Shown piece after piece: positions 51,560 to 63,199 of a stretch of DNA of 64,000 nt. The position numbers and the translations under genes are program-made. This stretch comes from Kluyveromyces lactis (taxonomy: Eukaryota > Ascomycota > Saccharomycetes > Saccharomycetales > Saccharomycetaceae): the NCBI RefSeq assembly GCF_000002515.2, contig NC_006038.1, forward strand, positions 248,001-312,000, in the 5' to 3' direction. Each line of letters begins with the position of its first letter. Positions within the stretch are counted from its first letter, which is position 1. The notes under the pieces are model-generated. The model ran no database searches. It saw nothing but the letters and a program-made list of their open reading frames with translations, and was not told the DNA's origin.

Positions 51560-52589
51560 TATTCTTTGATGTGAAGTGAGAGTGATTGATGTGAGATGAA
51601 CAAACCGTTAAGGATAGCAACAGCTAATGAAAAAGGCTAAAGTCAACACTAAGAGGGGACAGAGGAAAGATATACAAAGTACTAATCAAATATCAAAATT
51701 TCAAGAAGTAAAAGAAAATCAGAAAAACCATACGACTAAAGTAAAGAACCGAAGACAGTTAGAAAAAAAATTAACCAAAACCTGTAATGGATAGTAGAGC
51801 CAGGTAAGTTTATTTCAATTTTTTTTAATTTTTAAAGTTTCTCGATTTTTCAAGCTGTCACCAAGAGGGAATTGACATTCAGAACTCCAGTAATACCGAG
51901 TCATACTGTAGTGTGGATTTTCAAGACAATATCTGATTGAGACTCTCAGTAGGTTCCGGTAGAACCTACTATCGGTTGCCCATCAATATAGCCAAGAGAG
52001 AGGTATCGCTTTTCTTCCTCTAATACTGACAGCACCGGATTGGCAAAGAGGGAAGATTTCCCGTCAGAGAAACTCTGGGGCAGCCATTGATCGCAGGTCA
52101 TGTGCCTCTTATCATCTTAGTGTAGTTAGTACAAGTAGACAAGAAAGGATCTCGCGTTAAAACCGAAATTCCCATTAGCCAATGATATCCCAGGATTCGA
52201 CGTGAGTGTGTCTGTATTCAGAAAAATATGTACACGGGGAAATCACGTTCCACGAAGACACAGCAGAGCTTTGCTTTAAGAGTGAAAGTCGGAAATCTTA
52301 CACCATTACCCGGATACTCCGTTTGTGTCTCACTACTTTCTGAGCCGTTTTCCCACTTCTGTCAATTTTTTTTGTTATTGCACGACTTTTTCCTAATCCT
52401 GTTTCTCTTCTTAGCAGCGATAGAAAGGTAAAAAAAATATATCGTATTATTTTTTTTTTCATATTTCAATACAATTAGCACTGCAATTTACAACTCTTGT
52501 TAAGGATGGTTTATAGTTTATTGTTGATATTAATAACTTTGTTTCGATAACCTAGCGTCCAATACCACAGCAAATATTCCAATCAAAAC
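51560..52589. promoter_or_regulatory. COX9/COX8 divergent promoter region
   Basis: A 1030-bp region upstream of two respiratory genes. GCCAATGA at 52178-52185 and ATTGG at 52039-52043 are candidate Hap2/3/4/5 (CCAAT) sites, which are expected for such genes. A T-rich tract at about 52366-52460 precedes COX8. No further gene is supported. Confidence 0.45.
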
Positions 52590-52811
52590 ATGTTTTCCCA
52601 AGTTACCAGACTAGCCACCAGAAGAGCCTTCTCTGCCACTTCCAAGCAATGTGGTGCCCACTTCAAGGAAGGTGTTTACTCGAACATCCCAGTTAAGATT
52701 CACAACAGAAAGATCCCATACGCTTTCATCCACTTCGGTTTCTTTGCTCTAGGTTTTGCTGTTCCATTCATCTCTTCTTACGTGCAATTGAAGAAGTTTG
52801 GTGCTTTCTAA
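52590..52811 (+). CDS. COX8: Cytochrome c oxidase subunit VIIc (Cox8)
   Basis: Complex IV inner-membrane subunit. The 73-residue precursor has a basic presequence (MFSQVTRLATRRAFSATSKQ). The mature part follows: HFKEGVYSNIPVKIHNRKIP, then the membrane helix in HFGFFALGFAVPFISSYVQL and the end KKFGAF, very close to S. cerevisiae Cox8 (78 residues). It corresponds to YLR395C. In S. cerevisiae COX8 and COX9 are on different chromosomes; here they are neighbours. Confidence 0.97.
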   Translation: MFSQVTRLATRRAFSATSKQCGAHFKEGVYSNIPVKIHNRKIPYAFIHFGFFALGFAVPFISSYVQLKKFGAF

Positions 52812-53535
52812 ATGAGTGGATAGAAATAAATTTCCTGCCCTCTTTGTTATATCGTATCCTTTCACAATAATTTTCGTTTTATTTTCATGTCATCATTGCT
52901 ACACATTCCATCCATCTGCAAATGTCCGCACTATTGCAGCCAGCCGGCGAACATATTCTATTCTATTACTTGATGAATAATGAATAGTCAGTCCGAGGTT
53001 TAAAGAAAATACCAAGCACATCACAATAACCAAAACCAGACAGCAAAATAGAATATTACTCAACTCTTCATTTCACATTTATTTATCTCTCGAGAGTGAT
53101 GTATACCTGCACTCGTCGAAATCAAAAACTAAAGCAACGGTTCGAAGCAATCTGAAGCTAAAGTTGAAATTAGTGACTTCATCGACACTTTGACGAGACT
53201 CATGCAAACAAAAAATCACAAACAGATAACAAAGGAATTAACATTATCATACTCCTGGACCGTTCGTGAGATCTAATAATAATCTTAAAAGAAAAATAGC
53301 ACAAGAGATAAGTGGATTTGGAATCAAGTTTCACCGGGAGTCTTCAATCGTTTCCCTCATTTTTTTCTATCTTCCGACTATCAGCTCAAAGAAATACTAT
53401 ATTATCAACATGAAATACTGTCAGAAACATCATTTATTTTTATCAATATGTTTAAATTTAAACGTATAGGTCTTTAATTAACAGAAATTCAAAAAACGTC
53501 AAAATCAGCTTATTTATCAACTGACAAATATTTAA
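52812..53535. other. COX8/CST9 convergent intergenic region
   Basis: A 724-bp AT-rich spacer between converging genes. GGTTCGAAGC near 53141 superficially looks like a tRNA T-loop but no tRNA fold surrounds it. I see no other feature. Confidence 0.4.
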
Positions 53536-54489
53536 TCATTTCTTAAATTTATTGTTTCTCGATTGTGCCGTGGTGTTATTCCTCGACGGGAATCCCGTTG
53601 TAGTTTGAGAAGAGTTAATCCTCATATGTGATAATATTCCCCTTGATGATATCGTTGAAGTGCTACTTCTTTTCAATTTCAATCTTTCCAATGCATTCGG
53701 TAATGCTTTCGTGACTCCTTGTCGTGAGTTTGATCTGGCGCCGAACGTGTTATTAATGTTAGAACCGCTTTTATTGTTCATTGAAATTGGTGTTGTTGGG
53801 GAATGCGGTACCAATATTGGTGCCGTTCTTCCAATTGACGTAGATTCAGCAAGAACGTGTGAAATATTTGGAGATTCGTTTCCATCATCTGAAGTTGTCC
53901 GTGAAGGTTTCAATCGGTGAGAGTTTTGTAGTTTACTGATGAACGACTCTTGATTATCACGCTCAATCCCATCCTTTGCGTTTATTAAATTTCTGGAGTC
54001 ATTTCTAGTAACCATCGATATGACGTCTCTGTTGGTGTCCTTCATTCTTAATTCCTTCTTCAAAGCAGTAAACTTGTCTAATTCTTCCTTTGCCTGGTAC
54101 AACAGCTGTCGTTGTCTGTTACACTTTTCCTGTAACTTCAGACACATATCTTGATAGTATTCACATAATTGCACCATTGACTCCCACTGGAAATTAGCTA
54201 CTGTGTATAATGGTTCCAGTTGTGATACAAAGGGTTTAAAGAACGATTGCACTTCTGTCGGTAGTTTGGAACTATCACCATCTAACGGAAGTACTGATAT
54301 TCTACTCGTCGTGCACACGGGACAAACCGTCATTCCATTATGGTAATGCTTATCACAAAGGATATGAGCACATGATGTGAGCCAGAACTTTCCATTGCTT
54401 GTTCCTTGCTGGTTGTTATACGGTTTATGGCATTGGGAACAGTTTACCCATATCTGATTCAAATCAACTGGCGGAGACATTAGACTCAA
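53536..54489 (-). CDS. CST9: Meiotic SUMO E3-type RING protein Cst9/Zip3
   Basis: Meiosis-specific RING protein (Zip3) that marks crossover-designated sites and promotes SUMO conjugation on the synaptonemal complex. The 317-residue product starts with a RING-like domain at residues 17-60: CSQCHKPYNN, then SCAHILCDKHYH and CPVC. A coiled coil follows at about residues 105-145 (YYQDMCLKLQEKCNRQRQLL). The C-terminal half is Ser/Thr/Asn-rich, with several SP/TP or SQ sites fitting kinase control in the family. S. cerevisiae Cst9 is longer (about 482), mainly in the disordered tail. Position fits YLR394W next to COX8. Confidence 0.88.
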   Translation of the reverse strand: MSLMSPPVDLNQIWVNCSQCHKPYNNQQGTSNGKFWLTSCAHILCDKHYHNGMTVCPVCTTSRISVLPLDGDSSKLPTEVQSFFKPFVSQLEPLYTVANFQWESMVQLCEYYQDMCLKLQEKCNRQRQLLYQAKEELDKFTALKKELRMKDTNRDVISMVTRNDSRNLINAKDGIERDNQESFISKLQNSHRLKPSRTTSDDGNESPNISHVLAESTSIGRTAPILVPHSPTTPISMNNKSGSNINNTFGARSNSRQGVTKALPNALERLKLKRSSTSTISSRGILSHMRINSSQTTTGFPSRNNTTAQSRNNKFKK

Positions 54490-55443
54490 ATGGGAAGAGA
54501 GGTTGTACTACTAACTTAGTTTTGGAAGTATTTAACTGAGGGTTTGGTCAGTTTCAAGAAATGATACAAACAATGGCTGTATTGTAAGAAATATACAATT
54601 AGCCGCCGAAATCAATTTCCCAAACCCAACGAGAAAAAATGTCACCCGGAAACAGAAGAAATACATCACAAACCACGTGACACTAAGGAAGTCACGTGGT
54701 GTACGGATTAATTCCCGCTATCATCTCCAGTATTGCTGACATGATCATTGGGTATATAGGAGGGAAGACGCACGCTACAAATCCAAAGCCAATGCCAAAA
54801 CCAGTCCCTGACTCATGGCCGGCTCAGGCCCTGCCTTCGCGTCCTACCAAACACCCAATTCATATCACCGATTAACCACCACTACTGGAAAAGTACGAAG
54901 CTTTCGCTGTCTATCCTGAATCCCGAGTTGATCCGGTTTTTTTCTCGTCTCACAAAGCCTAACCGTCGCATTGGTAACGAAGTTCCCCACGACAAATTAG
55001 CAAAAGCGCCCCAAAACAGAGCCCAAAACGGCGACTTACTAGCAAATAAACAAATTTCGGGCAGTTTACTACCCCCAAAATTATTGCATCAATCGTGGCT
55101 CTGAAATATTACAAACCCGCTACTTCCATGTTCGGTAACCTTCTCATTGCAACTACAAAAGTACTGCGATTGCCATTGCCCTAAGTAAGTTATATGAATG
55201 ACTCTTCTATCATTTCTATTATAGCTATTCGCTTTATTTTTCTATCACTGCTTTGAGAAGGATATTTTGGCTTTTAACTGTGATTAGTGATGAGGTTAAG
55301 TCTATTATATATATATGCATGTATATTTGCGTCTCTGCGCTATAAAGTTTCTGTATCCTTATAACTTTAGGTCAGGTTAAGGTTGGTATATTCGACGGTT
55401 GTTGTATACTGAGCTAAATTGAATTAGGACAGGACAGGACACT
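54490..55443. other. CST9/IDP1 divergent promoter region
   Basis: A 954-bp divergent region. It holds a paired E-box inverted repeat at 54672-54700, a relatively GC-rich stretch at 54760-55080 and a TATATATATA run near 55305-55314 before IDP1. No additional gene was seen. Confidence 0.45.
54672..54700. promoter_or_regulatory. Paired inverted CACGTG boxes near CST9/IDP1
   Basis: ACCACGTGAC (54672-54681) and GTCACGTGGT (54691-54700) are exact 10-bp inverted repeats around a 9-nt spacer. Both cores are CACGTG, so two bHLH dimers could bind side by side. They lie about 185 bp before CST9 and about 745 bp before IDP1. Confidence 0.7.
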
Positions 55444-56733
55444 ATGAAGGCCGCAGTGATGAGTATTAATCGTCAGTTTTCCAGCTCTGCTGCAACTGGG
55501 TTGCGCAAGATTAAAGTTCAGACTCCCGTTGTGGAGTTGGACGGTGATGAGATGACTAGAATTATCTGGGATAAGATTAAGAGTAAACTTATCTTACCAT
55601 ATTTGGATGTGGATTTGAAGTATTACGATCTTTCCGTGACGAACCGTGATGCCACTAACGATCAAGTTACTGTGGATTCTGCTAATGCCATCAAGAAATA
55701 CGGTGTTGGTGTGAAATGTGCCACTATTACACCGGACGAGGGTCGTGTTAAAGAGTTCAATTTGAAAAAGATGTGGAAATCACCAAATGGTACCATCAGA
55801 AACATCCTTGGTGGTACTGTTTTCCGTGAACCAATTGTCATTCCTAGAATCCCAAGATTAGTGCCTGGATGGGAAAAACCTATTGTCATCGGTAGACATG
55901 CCCATGGTGATCAATATAAGGCCACCGATCTTGTCGTTCCAGGTCCTGGTAAGTTGGAATTGGTTTACAAGCCAACTGATGGATCCGAGACCAAGACTTT
56001 GGAAGTTTACGACTACAAGGGTCCTGGTATCGCTTTGGCCATGTACAACACAGACGAATCCATCCGTGGATTCGCTCATGCCTCTTTCAAATTGGCTATC
56101 ACCAAGAAATTGAACCTTTATCTTTCCACCAAGAACACTATCTTGAAGAAATACGATGGTAGATTCAAGGATATCTTCCAGGAAATTTACGATTCCGAGT
56201 ATAAATCCGAATTTGAAAAGTTGGGTATCTGGTACGAACACCGTTTAATTGACGATATGGTTGCCCAAATGATCAAATCTAAGGGTGGATTCATCCTTGC
56301 GTTTAAGAACTATGATGGTGATGTCCAATCCGATATCGTTGCTCAAGGGTTCGGGTCCCTTGGTTTGATGACCTCTGTTCTAGTGACCCCAGACGGTAAG
56401 GCCTTCGAAAGTGAAGCTGCTCACGGTACCGTCACTAGACACTACAGACAATACCAACAGGGTAAAGAAACCTCAACAAACTCCATCGCTTCCATCTTCG
56501 CTTGGACTAGAGGTTTGGCCAAGAGAGGTGAACTAGACAACACTCCAGAAGTCGTCGAATTTGCCAACTTGTTGGAAAAATCCACTTTGAACACTGTCCA
56601 AGAAGACGGTATCATGACCAAAGATTTGGCCCTTGCCTGTGGTAACACTGACAGATCAAGTTATGTGAACACCGACGAATTCTTGGATGCTGTTGAAAAG
56701 AGATTCAGAAATGACGTTAAATCTCTGCAGTGA
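55444..56733 (+). CDS. IDP1: Mitochondrial NADP-dependent isocitrate dehydrogenase
   Basis: Oxidises isocitrate to 2-oxoglutarate with NADP, supplying NADPH and 2-oxoglutarate in mitochondria. The 429-residue product matches S. cerevisiae Idp1 (428). The first 20 residues ([20 protein letters not shown]) look like a matrix presequence. The catalytic domain shows [38 protein letters not shown] and [11 protein letters not shown]. The C-terminus SLQ is not a peroxisomal signal, so a peroxisomal form is unlikely. Codon bias towards the end suggests strong expression. S. cerevisiae order (YDL066W next to COX9) is kept apart from CST9 and COX8, which come from the sister track. Confidence 0.96.
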   Translation: MKAAVMSINRQFSSSAATGLRKIKVQTPVVELDGDEMTRIIWDKIKSKLILPYLDVDLKYYDLSVTNRDATNDQVTVDSANAIKKYGVGVKCATITPDEGRVKEFNLKKMWKSPNGTIRNILGGTVFREPIVIPRIPRLVPGWEKPIVIGRHAHGDQYKATDLVVPGPGKLELVYKPTDGSETKTLEVYDYKGPGIALAMYNTDESIRGFAHASFKLAITKKLNLYLSTKNTILKKYDGRFKDIFQEIYDSEYKSEFEKLGIWYEHRLIDDMVAQMIKSKGGFILAFKNYDGDVQSDIVAQGFGSLGLMTSVLVTPDGKAFESEAAHGTVTRHYRQYQQGKETSTNSIASIFAWTRGLAKRGELDNTPEVVEFANLLEKSTLNTVQEDGIMTKDLALACGNTDRSSYVNTDEFLDAVEKRFRNDVKSLQ

Positions 56734-57322
56734 AAATGCTTTCAAGAACAGGAGAGTACGTCGATGAATAAGATTACACACATATATGGGCTCTTTTCTT
56801 AATAGTAATATTTCTATATAAAACATATAAACGCACAAATAACTACACTAATCCCTCTCTATCCCAAATACCTATTAGAAGTTTCCTTGCAGACTACGGT
56901 AGCATAATCCTAAATTGTCGTTCGTTCTATGAATAATAGCTTCTCTTGTCGCTGTCCTAGTAATTTCATTACCCTGCCTCTGTCACATGTACCAGGCTCA
57001 CACACCTCATTTTTCACCCGATGTTGTCTGTCCTTCCTCAAGTCCAAAAATCGAAAGTGGACAACATGTTCAATATTTTAACAGTTACAAAAGAGAAACA
57101 TATAAAGAAACATGCCTGACAATTCTTGTAGTTAATACTTGAAGTATTGTTTTTGTTTAGTTGTATTAGAGTACCCAGTCGAGCTTTGTTAGCAAATCAC
57201 ACGCTGTTATATTTTCTTTGGGGAAACAGGAACCTTTTGACTGCTATTATCTATAACTAATAAAGACCGGATATATTTATACCAATTGCTCAAGAAATAA
57301 ACATAAGATTATACTATAAGAA
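56734..57322. other. IDP1/DPM1 intergenic region (synteny break)
   Basis: A 589-bp spacer. To the left, genes follow the S. cerevisiae YDL06x/YLR39x tracks; to the right they follow YPR183W-YPR185W. No tRNA, LTR or repeat marks the junction. Confidence 0.5.
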
Positions 57323-58120
57323 ATGTCTATTGAAAACTCTGTTGTTGTTCCAGCGTACCACGAAAAGCTAAATATCAAGCCATTGACCACCAGGTTATTC
57401 CAAGCCTTGGGTAAAGAAGGTTCCAATATCACTGAATTGATCTTCGTCGATGACAATTCCCAGGACGGTTCTGTGGAAGAAGTTGAGGCTTTGAAGAAGC
57501 AAGGTTACAACGTCAGAATCATCGTCAGAACCGACGAAAGAGGTCTTTCTTCCGCTGTCTTGAAGGGTTTCCATGAAGCCAAGGGTGAATATTTGGTTTG
57601 CATGGATGCGGACTTGCAACATCCACCAGAAAGTGTTCCACAATTGTTGGATTCTTTGAGAACACATCCATTCGTGTTGGGTACCAGATACGCTGCTGGT
57701 GTCGGTATCGACAAGGACTGGCCGTTGTACCGTAGAGTCATTTCTAGTGGTGCTAGAGCTATGGCTAAACCTTTGACTTCTGCCTCTGATCCGATGAGTG
57801 GGTTCTTCGGTTTGCAAAAGAAGTACTTGATTCACAAGGATGCCAAGAATATTAATCCAAAGGGTTTCAAGATTGCCTTGGATTTGTTGGTTAAGTTGCC
57901 AATTCCTCCACAAGAACCTATTGGCGAAGTTCCTTTCTTTTTCGGTGTCAGAACTGAAGGTGAATCTAAGTTGAGTGGGAAGGTCATCATACAGTATTTG
58001 CACCAATTGAGAGAGTTATACACCTATAAATATGGTGGCAACAACCTACTGCTGTTCTTCCTATTCTGGACTATCCTAGCACTGTACATTCTGTACCAGG
58101 CTTACCACTTGGTATTCTAG
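57323..58120 (+). CDS. DPM1: Dolichol phosphate mannose synthase
   Basis: ER GT2 enzyme that transfers mannose from GDP-mannose to dolichol phosphate. Dol-P-Man is needed for N-glycans, O-mannosylation and GPI anchors. The 265 residues match S. cerevisiae Dpm1 (267). Visible motifs are VVVPAYHEKLNI at the start, IFVDDNSQDGS, the nucleotide-sugar motif CMDADLQHPP, and SGFFGLQKKY. A C-terminal membrane anchor (NNLLLFFLFWTILALYILYQ) places it in the yeast-type class, which needs no Dpm2/Dpm3. Codon use is strongly biased. It precedes GDB1, as YPR183W precedes YPR184W. Confidence 0.97.
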   Translation: MSIENSVVVPAYHEKLNIKPLTTRLFQALGKEGSNITELIFVDDNSQDGSVEEVEALKKQGYNVRIIVRTDERGLSSAVLKGFHEAKGEYLVCMDADLQHPPESVPQLLDSLRTHPFVLGTRYAAGVGIDKDWPLYRRVISSGARAMAKPLTSASDPMSGFFGLQKKYLIHKDAKNINPKGFKIALDLLVKLPIPPQEPIGEVPFFFGVRTEGESKLSGKVIIQYLHQLRELYTYKYGGNNLLLFFLFWTILALYILYQAYHLVF

Positions 58121-58622
58121 TTCTTGAGATACTGAACAAGAACGAACTTTTCTTTATCATAGCAAACAATAATAAACTCTTAATAACTAAATATCCATAA
58201 AACCGTATTTCACAAGTGTTCCTAGAATATTGTTCAATGCCCAATCAACTAAAAGGTGGTTTAGCTCTAGTTTACTTTCCTTAATATCTGGGGAATAATA
58301 CCACCTGACTCAAGGATGATCTTCGAGAAACATTCTCGTTCTCGTTACCCTGATGATGCATAGAAACTTTAAAGGGACGCCCATGCACAAATGATCAAAG
58401 AAGTGTAATTTAAAGGATACTAACCAATAGCAATTAATGAGGGGGGGTATGTCGAACGACAAGCAGAAGACTCAATAATCAACTCACAAGTGTTAGTTTA
58501 TGGGTAAAGTACTTATAAGTTCTTTGAATCTAGGCTATCTGATTATCCGTGTGTTTGCGTTTATTCGGCTTTTAAACAAACATTGTGAGAGTGCAAAGGT
58601 TGAAGGGTAACGTGGCACTGAT
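58121..58622. other. DPM1/GDB1 intergenic region
   Basis: A 502-bp spacer between co-directional genes, with a run of seven G at 58441-58447. I saw no RNA gene or recognised regulatory motif. Confidence 0.4.
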
Positions 58623-61600
58623 ATGAGAGCTGTACTCTTAAGATTGAATGATAATGGTGAGCCACAAGTCAGTTGTTCTTACAACCATGGTGTGCTAACC
58701 ATGCCATCGCTTCCTATTCTACCGAATAAAGCTCCAGAAGATCCATTGTACACTGTTCGTTTGGTTGTGGCAGCAGGCTGCCCCGTTGCTCGAGATGGTT
58801 TAATTTGGACTAATTGTCCCGAAAGCCATGACATCGAATTTGATAGGAACAAATTCCATAAGAAATATATCAAGGCAAGCTTCCATAAAGATGATTTTAT
58901 TGATTTGAAAGTATTTAATCCGGGGTCTTATTGTTTTTACCTCTCTTATCGTAATGAACAGGACCAGTTGGAAACAACTAGGAAGTTTTATTTTGTGGTA
59001 CCACCAGTCCTTTACTTGAACGATAAATTTGTTCCCTTAAATTCAATTGCCTTACAGAGTGTAGTTTCGAAATGGATGGGGAAAGATTGGGACCCAATAT
59101 TTCGCAAAATCGATAACAAGGGATATAACATGATCCACTTTACACCTCTTCAACAAAGAGGAGAGTCCGATTCTCCTTATTCTATCTATGACCAATTGAC
59201 CTACGACTCCAACTTTTTTAACACCGTAGAGGATGTGAAGCAAATGGTCCAAAAGTTGCATAAAACTCACAACATTCTCGCATTAACAGATGTGGTTTAC
59301 AATCATACTGCTAACAACTCTCCATGGTTGTTAGAGCATCCAGAATCTGGTTACAATCACATTACTGCACCACATTTACTCCCTGCTATTGAATTAGATA
59401 AAAGTCTACTTGAATTCAGTGGTTACATGAAGGCACTTGGATATCCAACGGATATTTCATCTGTAGAAGATCTTATCTCTATTATGGATGGTATCAAAAT
59501 TCATGTTTTAGGCTCTTTGAAATTATGGGAATTCTATGCAGTAAACATCGATGCTTTATTGAAAGAAGTTGCAGATCAGTGGGATTCGACTCCATTGGAA
59601 GCTATAACAGTTCCTGGTGATGTTGAAGATGACTTGGTAAAATTGGCCGGTTTCATTCGTAGCTCTTGTACTAATGATGACTTTGGTTCTTTATCCACAA
59701 GATTTGCAAATACCTTGATAATATCCAAGTTTATCACAATTTTGAGACAACTTCATGGGGAAGAATGGAATGGCAATGTTGCAAATGAAGCACGCAAAAT
59801 TTTGGATGAATTGAATTTACCCTTGTACAAGGAATACGATGAGGACGTTCGCGTAATCTTAGACCAATTATACAATCGCATAAAGTATTTGCGGATTGAT
59901 GATCATGGTCCAAAGATGGGAAAAATCACTCCTGAATCGCCATTAACTGAGCCTTATTTCACCAGATTGCTTGCCAAAGATGGTAAGGAATATGCATTGG
60001 CTAACAATGGCTGGATTTGGAACTCTAATCCACTAGTAGATTTTGCATCAAAGGACTCCAAGGCATACCTACGTAGAGAAGTGATTGTCTGGGGGGACTG
60101 TGTGAAATTAAGGTACGGTTCCGCACCTGAGGATTCTCCGTATTTATGGGAGAGGATGTCAGAGTATACAAGACTTCAGGCAACCATTTTTGACGGGTTT
60201 AGAATCGATAATTGTCATTCTACCCCACTTCACGTGGGCGAGTACTTCTTGGACCTGGCAAGAAAATATAATCCAAATCTTTACGTAGTCGCTGAATTGT
60301 TTTCGGGATCAGAGCAAATGGATTGTATTTTTGTAGAGAAGCTTGCAATTTCATCTTTGATAAGAGAAGCCATGCAAGCTTGGTCAGAGCAAGAACTTTC
60401 AAGTTTGATTCATAGACATGGAGGAAGACCGACTGGTTCTTATAAATTCATGCCACTTGATGATTTCCCATATAGTCCCGAATTGGAACTCGATGAAGAT
60501 TTTGTTGATTATAACAACCGTTTAGGCGATGAACTTAAAAGTCTCTCCGAAATTAAGATCCCAAGATTTTTATCTGCCGCTCCACCTCATGCTTTATTCA
60601 TGGATTGTACTCATGATAACGAAACTCCTTATCAAAAAAGAACTGTAGAAGATACTCTACCAAATGCCGCTCTCGTTGGATTGAGTTCTTCCGCTGTCGG
60701 GTCTGTTTATGGTTATGATGAGATATATCCTCATTTATTAGATGTTGTCAAAGAGAAACGTCAATATTCAGTGGTTAAAGATGATGGTATATCCATTGTG
60801 AAAAAGAAATTTAATGCAATTCGAGCAACCATAGCAACGCAGAGTGATGATGCAGAAGATTCCGAAATGCATGTTCACCATGATGGTCAGTTTATCACGT
60901 ACCACAGAACTCATGCTAGACTCGGTGATGGCTACTACTTAATTGCGAGAACAAAATTCAGTGAGAATGATTATGATCAAAGGTTACCTACCGTCACTCT
61001 ATCGGGGTCCACTGCAGAACTTCTTTTCAGTTATTCCCTAGTTAAAGATGGCGGTCTGCCTAAAGATGATGACAAGATAATCAAAGGAATCCCCACAAAA
61101 TTGGTGGAATTGGATGGATTTGTTATTCAATATAATGAAAGTTTAGGTGATACCACGATCAGCTTACCACACGACTTCCCTGCAGGTTCGATTGCTGTAT
61201 TCAAAACAAAACAATGCGGAGTTACCGAAGACTTAGACGAATTTATTAGAACTGGTGCTTTAAAAGCCTCTGAAAAGTTGAGTTTACATTCATTGAATGC
61301 GGTTTTGTACAGATGCAGTGCAGAAGAGTCTGATGTCAGTGCTAACAGAGGAGGTATATATACGGTGCCAGATTATGGTCCACTAGTGTATTGTGGGCTC
61401 CAAGGATGGGTGTCTGTCTTAAGAAACATCATATTTAGTAATGATCTCGCTCATCCATTAAGCAAAAACTTGAGGCTAGGTCATTGGGCTCTGGATTACG
61501 TGGTAGACCGCCTTGACTATTATAGGGAAATGCCTGGGATTTCTGAAATCCAACAGTGGCTTAAAGCAAGAATGGATCGCGTCAAGAAAGTTCCATACTA

Positions 61601-63199
61601 CTTGGTCCCGCGTTTCTTCGCATTAGTAATTGGTATTGCATATGAGGTTTGCAGATTTAGAGCTATTTACCAGATGTCTGAGAATATTGGTCTCTCAAAC
61701 CTTTTTGTGCAACGCCTTGCAATGACCTCGGTGCAAATGGTTTCTGTGATGACTTCAACATCTTTATTACCTGATCAAAATGTTTCGTGCATGGCTGCTG
61801 GTTTACCACATTTCAGTACACACAATACATGAGATGCTGGGGTAGAGACGTATTCATTTCTTTGAGAGGGTTACTTTTGGCAACAGGACGTTTTGATGAA
61901 GCAAAGAACCATCTTCTTGCTTTTGCTAAAACATTAAAGCATGGTCTCATTCCAAACCTTTTGGACGCTGGTAGAAATCCTAGATACAATGCAAGAGACG
62001 CGGCATGGTTTTTCGTTCAGTCAGTTCAAGATTATGTTCAAACGGTTCCAAATGGAGAAAGCATCTTGAAGGAAAGGGTCTCAAGAAGATTCCCTAAAGA
62101 TGACCGTTACATTCAATGGACTGACCCAGAGGCTTTCAGTTACGAATCTACTATTGAAGATATTCTCTATGAAATCGTTTCGAGACATGCCAAAGGAATC
62201 AAGTATAGAGAAGCAAATGCCGGCCCAAACCTTGATAGAGTTATGAAGGATGAGGGTTTCAACGTTGAGGTGAAAGTCGACTGGACAAATGGATTAATAT
62301 TTGGTGGATCACAGTCAAACTGTGGTACCTGGATGGACAAAATGGGTGAAAGTGAGCTAGCTGGCTCAGTTGGTATTCCAGGGACACCAAGAGATGGTGC
62401 TGCTATTGAAATCAACGGGTTATTAAAAAGTTGCTTGAGATTCTTAAGTGAGTTACACGAGAAGGGACTCTTTAAATACGATCATGTCGAAAAGCCCAAT
62501 GGAGAAAAGGTTTCGTTAAAAGAATGGAATGATCTAGTCTTAACAAACTTCGAGATGAAATTCTACGTTCCATCTTCTGAAGATGAAGATGATCGATATG
62601 ATATCGATGCCAGTTTAGTGAACAGAAGAGGAATTTATAAGGATTTGTACAGATCAGGTAAACCATACGAAGATTATCAATTGAGACCAAATTTTGCCAT
62701 TGCTATGACAGTGGCGCCAGAACTTTTCACCCCTGACTATGCATACAATGCGTTGAACATTGCAGATGAAGCCCTACGGGGCCCTGTTGGAATGAGGACG
62801 TTGGATCCAACGGACTATAACTATAGACCGTACTACAGAAATTCCGAAGATTCGACAGATTTCCACACCGCGAAAGGCAGAAACTACCACCAGGGCCCAG
62901 AATGGGTATGGTGCTATGGTTACTTTTTGCGTGCATACCATCACTTCCATTTCCTCTCAAACCCATTAGCTCAAAATCCTTCAAAGACCTTGCCATCGTC
63001 GTACCTCTACCAACAGCTATACAAGAGATTAGACGGACACCGTAAATGGATTAGAGAAAGTGAATGGGCGGGATTAACAGAATTAACAAACAAAGACGGG
63101 GATATTTGTCAGGATTCATCTCCTACTCAAGCATGGAGTACTGGGTGTCTCCTAGACTTTTTCTACGATTTATGGGACCGATATGAAGATTCGCCTTAA
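58623..63199 (+). CDS. GDB1: Glycogen debranching enzyme Gdb1, frame broken once
   Basis: Bifunctional 4-alpha-glucanotransferase/amylo-1,6-glucosidase that debranches glycogen in the cytoplasm. The first frame (58623-61832) carries the GH13-like transferase with RIDNCHSTPLHVGEY at about residues 528-542, AELFSGSEQMD and MDCTHDNETP. The second frame (61787-63199) carries the glucosidase half: YMRCWGRDVFISLRG, CGTWMDKMGE and NFAIAMTVAPELF. At the junction both S. cerevisiae and human enzymes keep two residues between PHFS and the (Y/I)(M/F)RCWGRD block, which here implies two extra bases in the short CA run at 61818-61824. The total is about 1525 residues, as for S. cerevisiae Gdb1 (1536). Either a true frameshift or a sequencing error. 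Confidence 0.95.

Noticed and set aside
52228-52431. 67-codon ATG frame upstream of COX8
   Set aside because: It lies in the divergent promoter and ends in low-complexity Phe/Leu codons from a T-rich tract; unrecognised.
53130-53160. Possible tRNA T-loop (GGTTCGAAGC)
   Set aside because: No acceptor, D or anticodon stems could be paired around it.
57395-58006. 203-codon open frame antisense to DPM1
   Set aside because: Long antisense frames are expected opposite strongly codon-biased genes; the sense strand is an unambiguous Dpm1.
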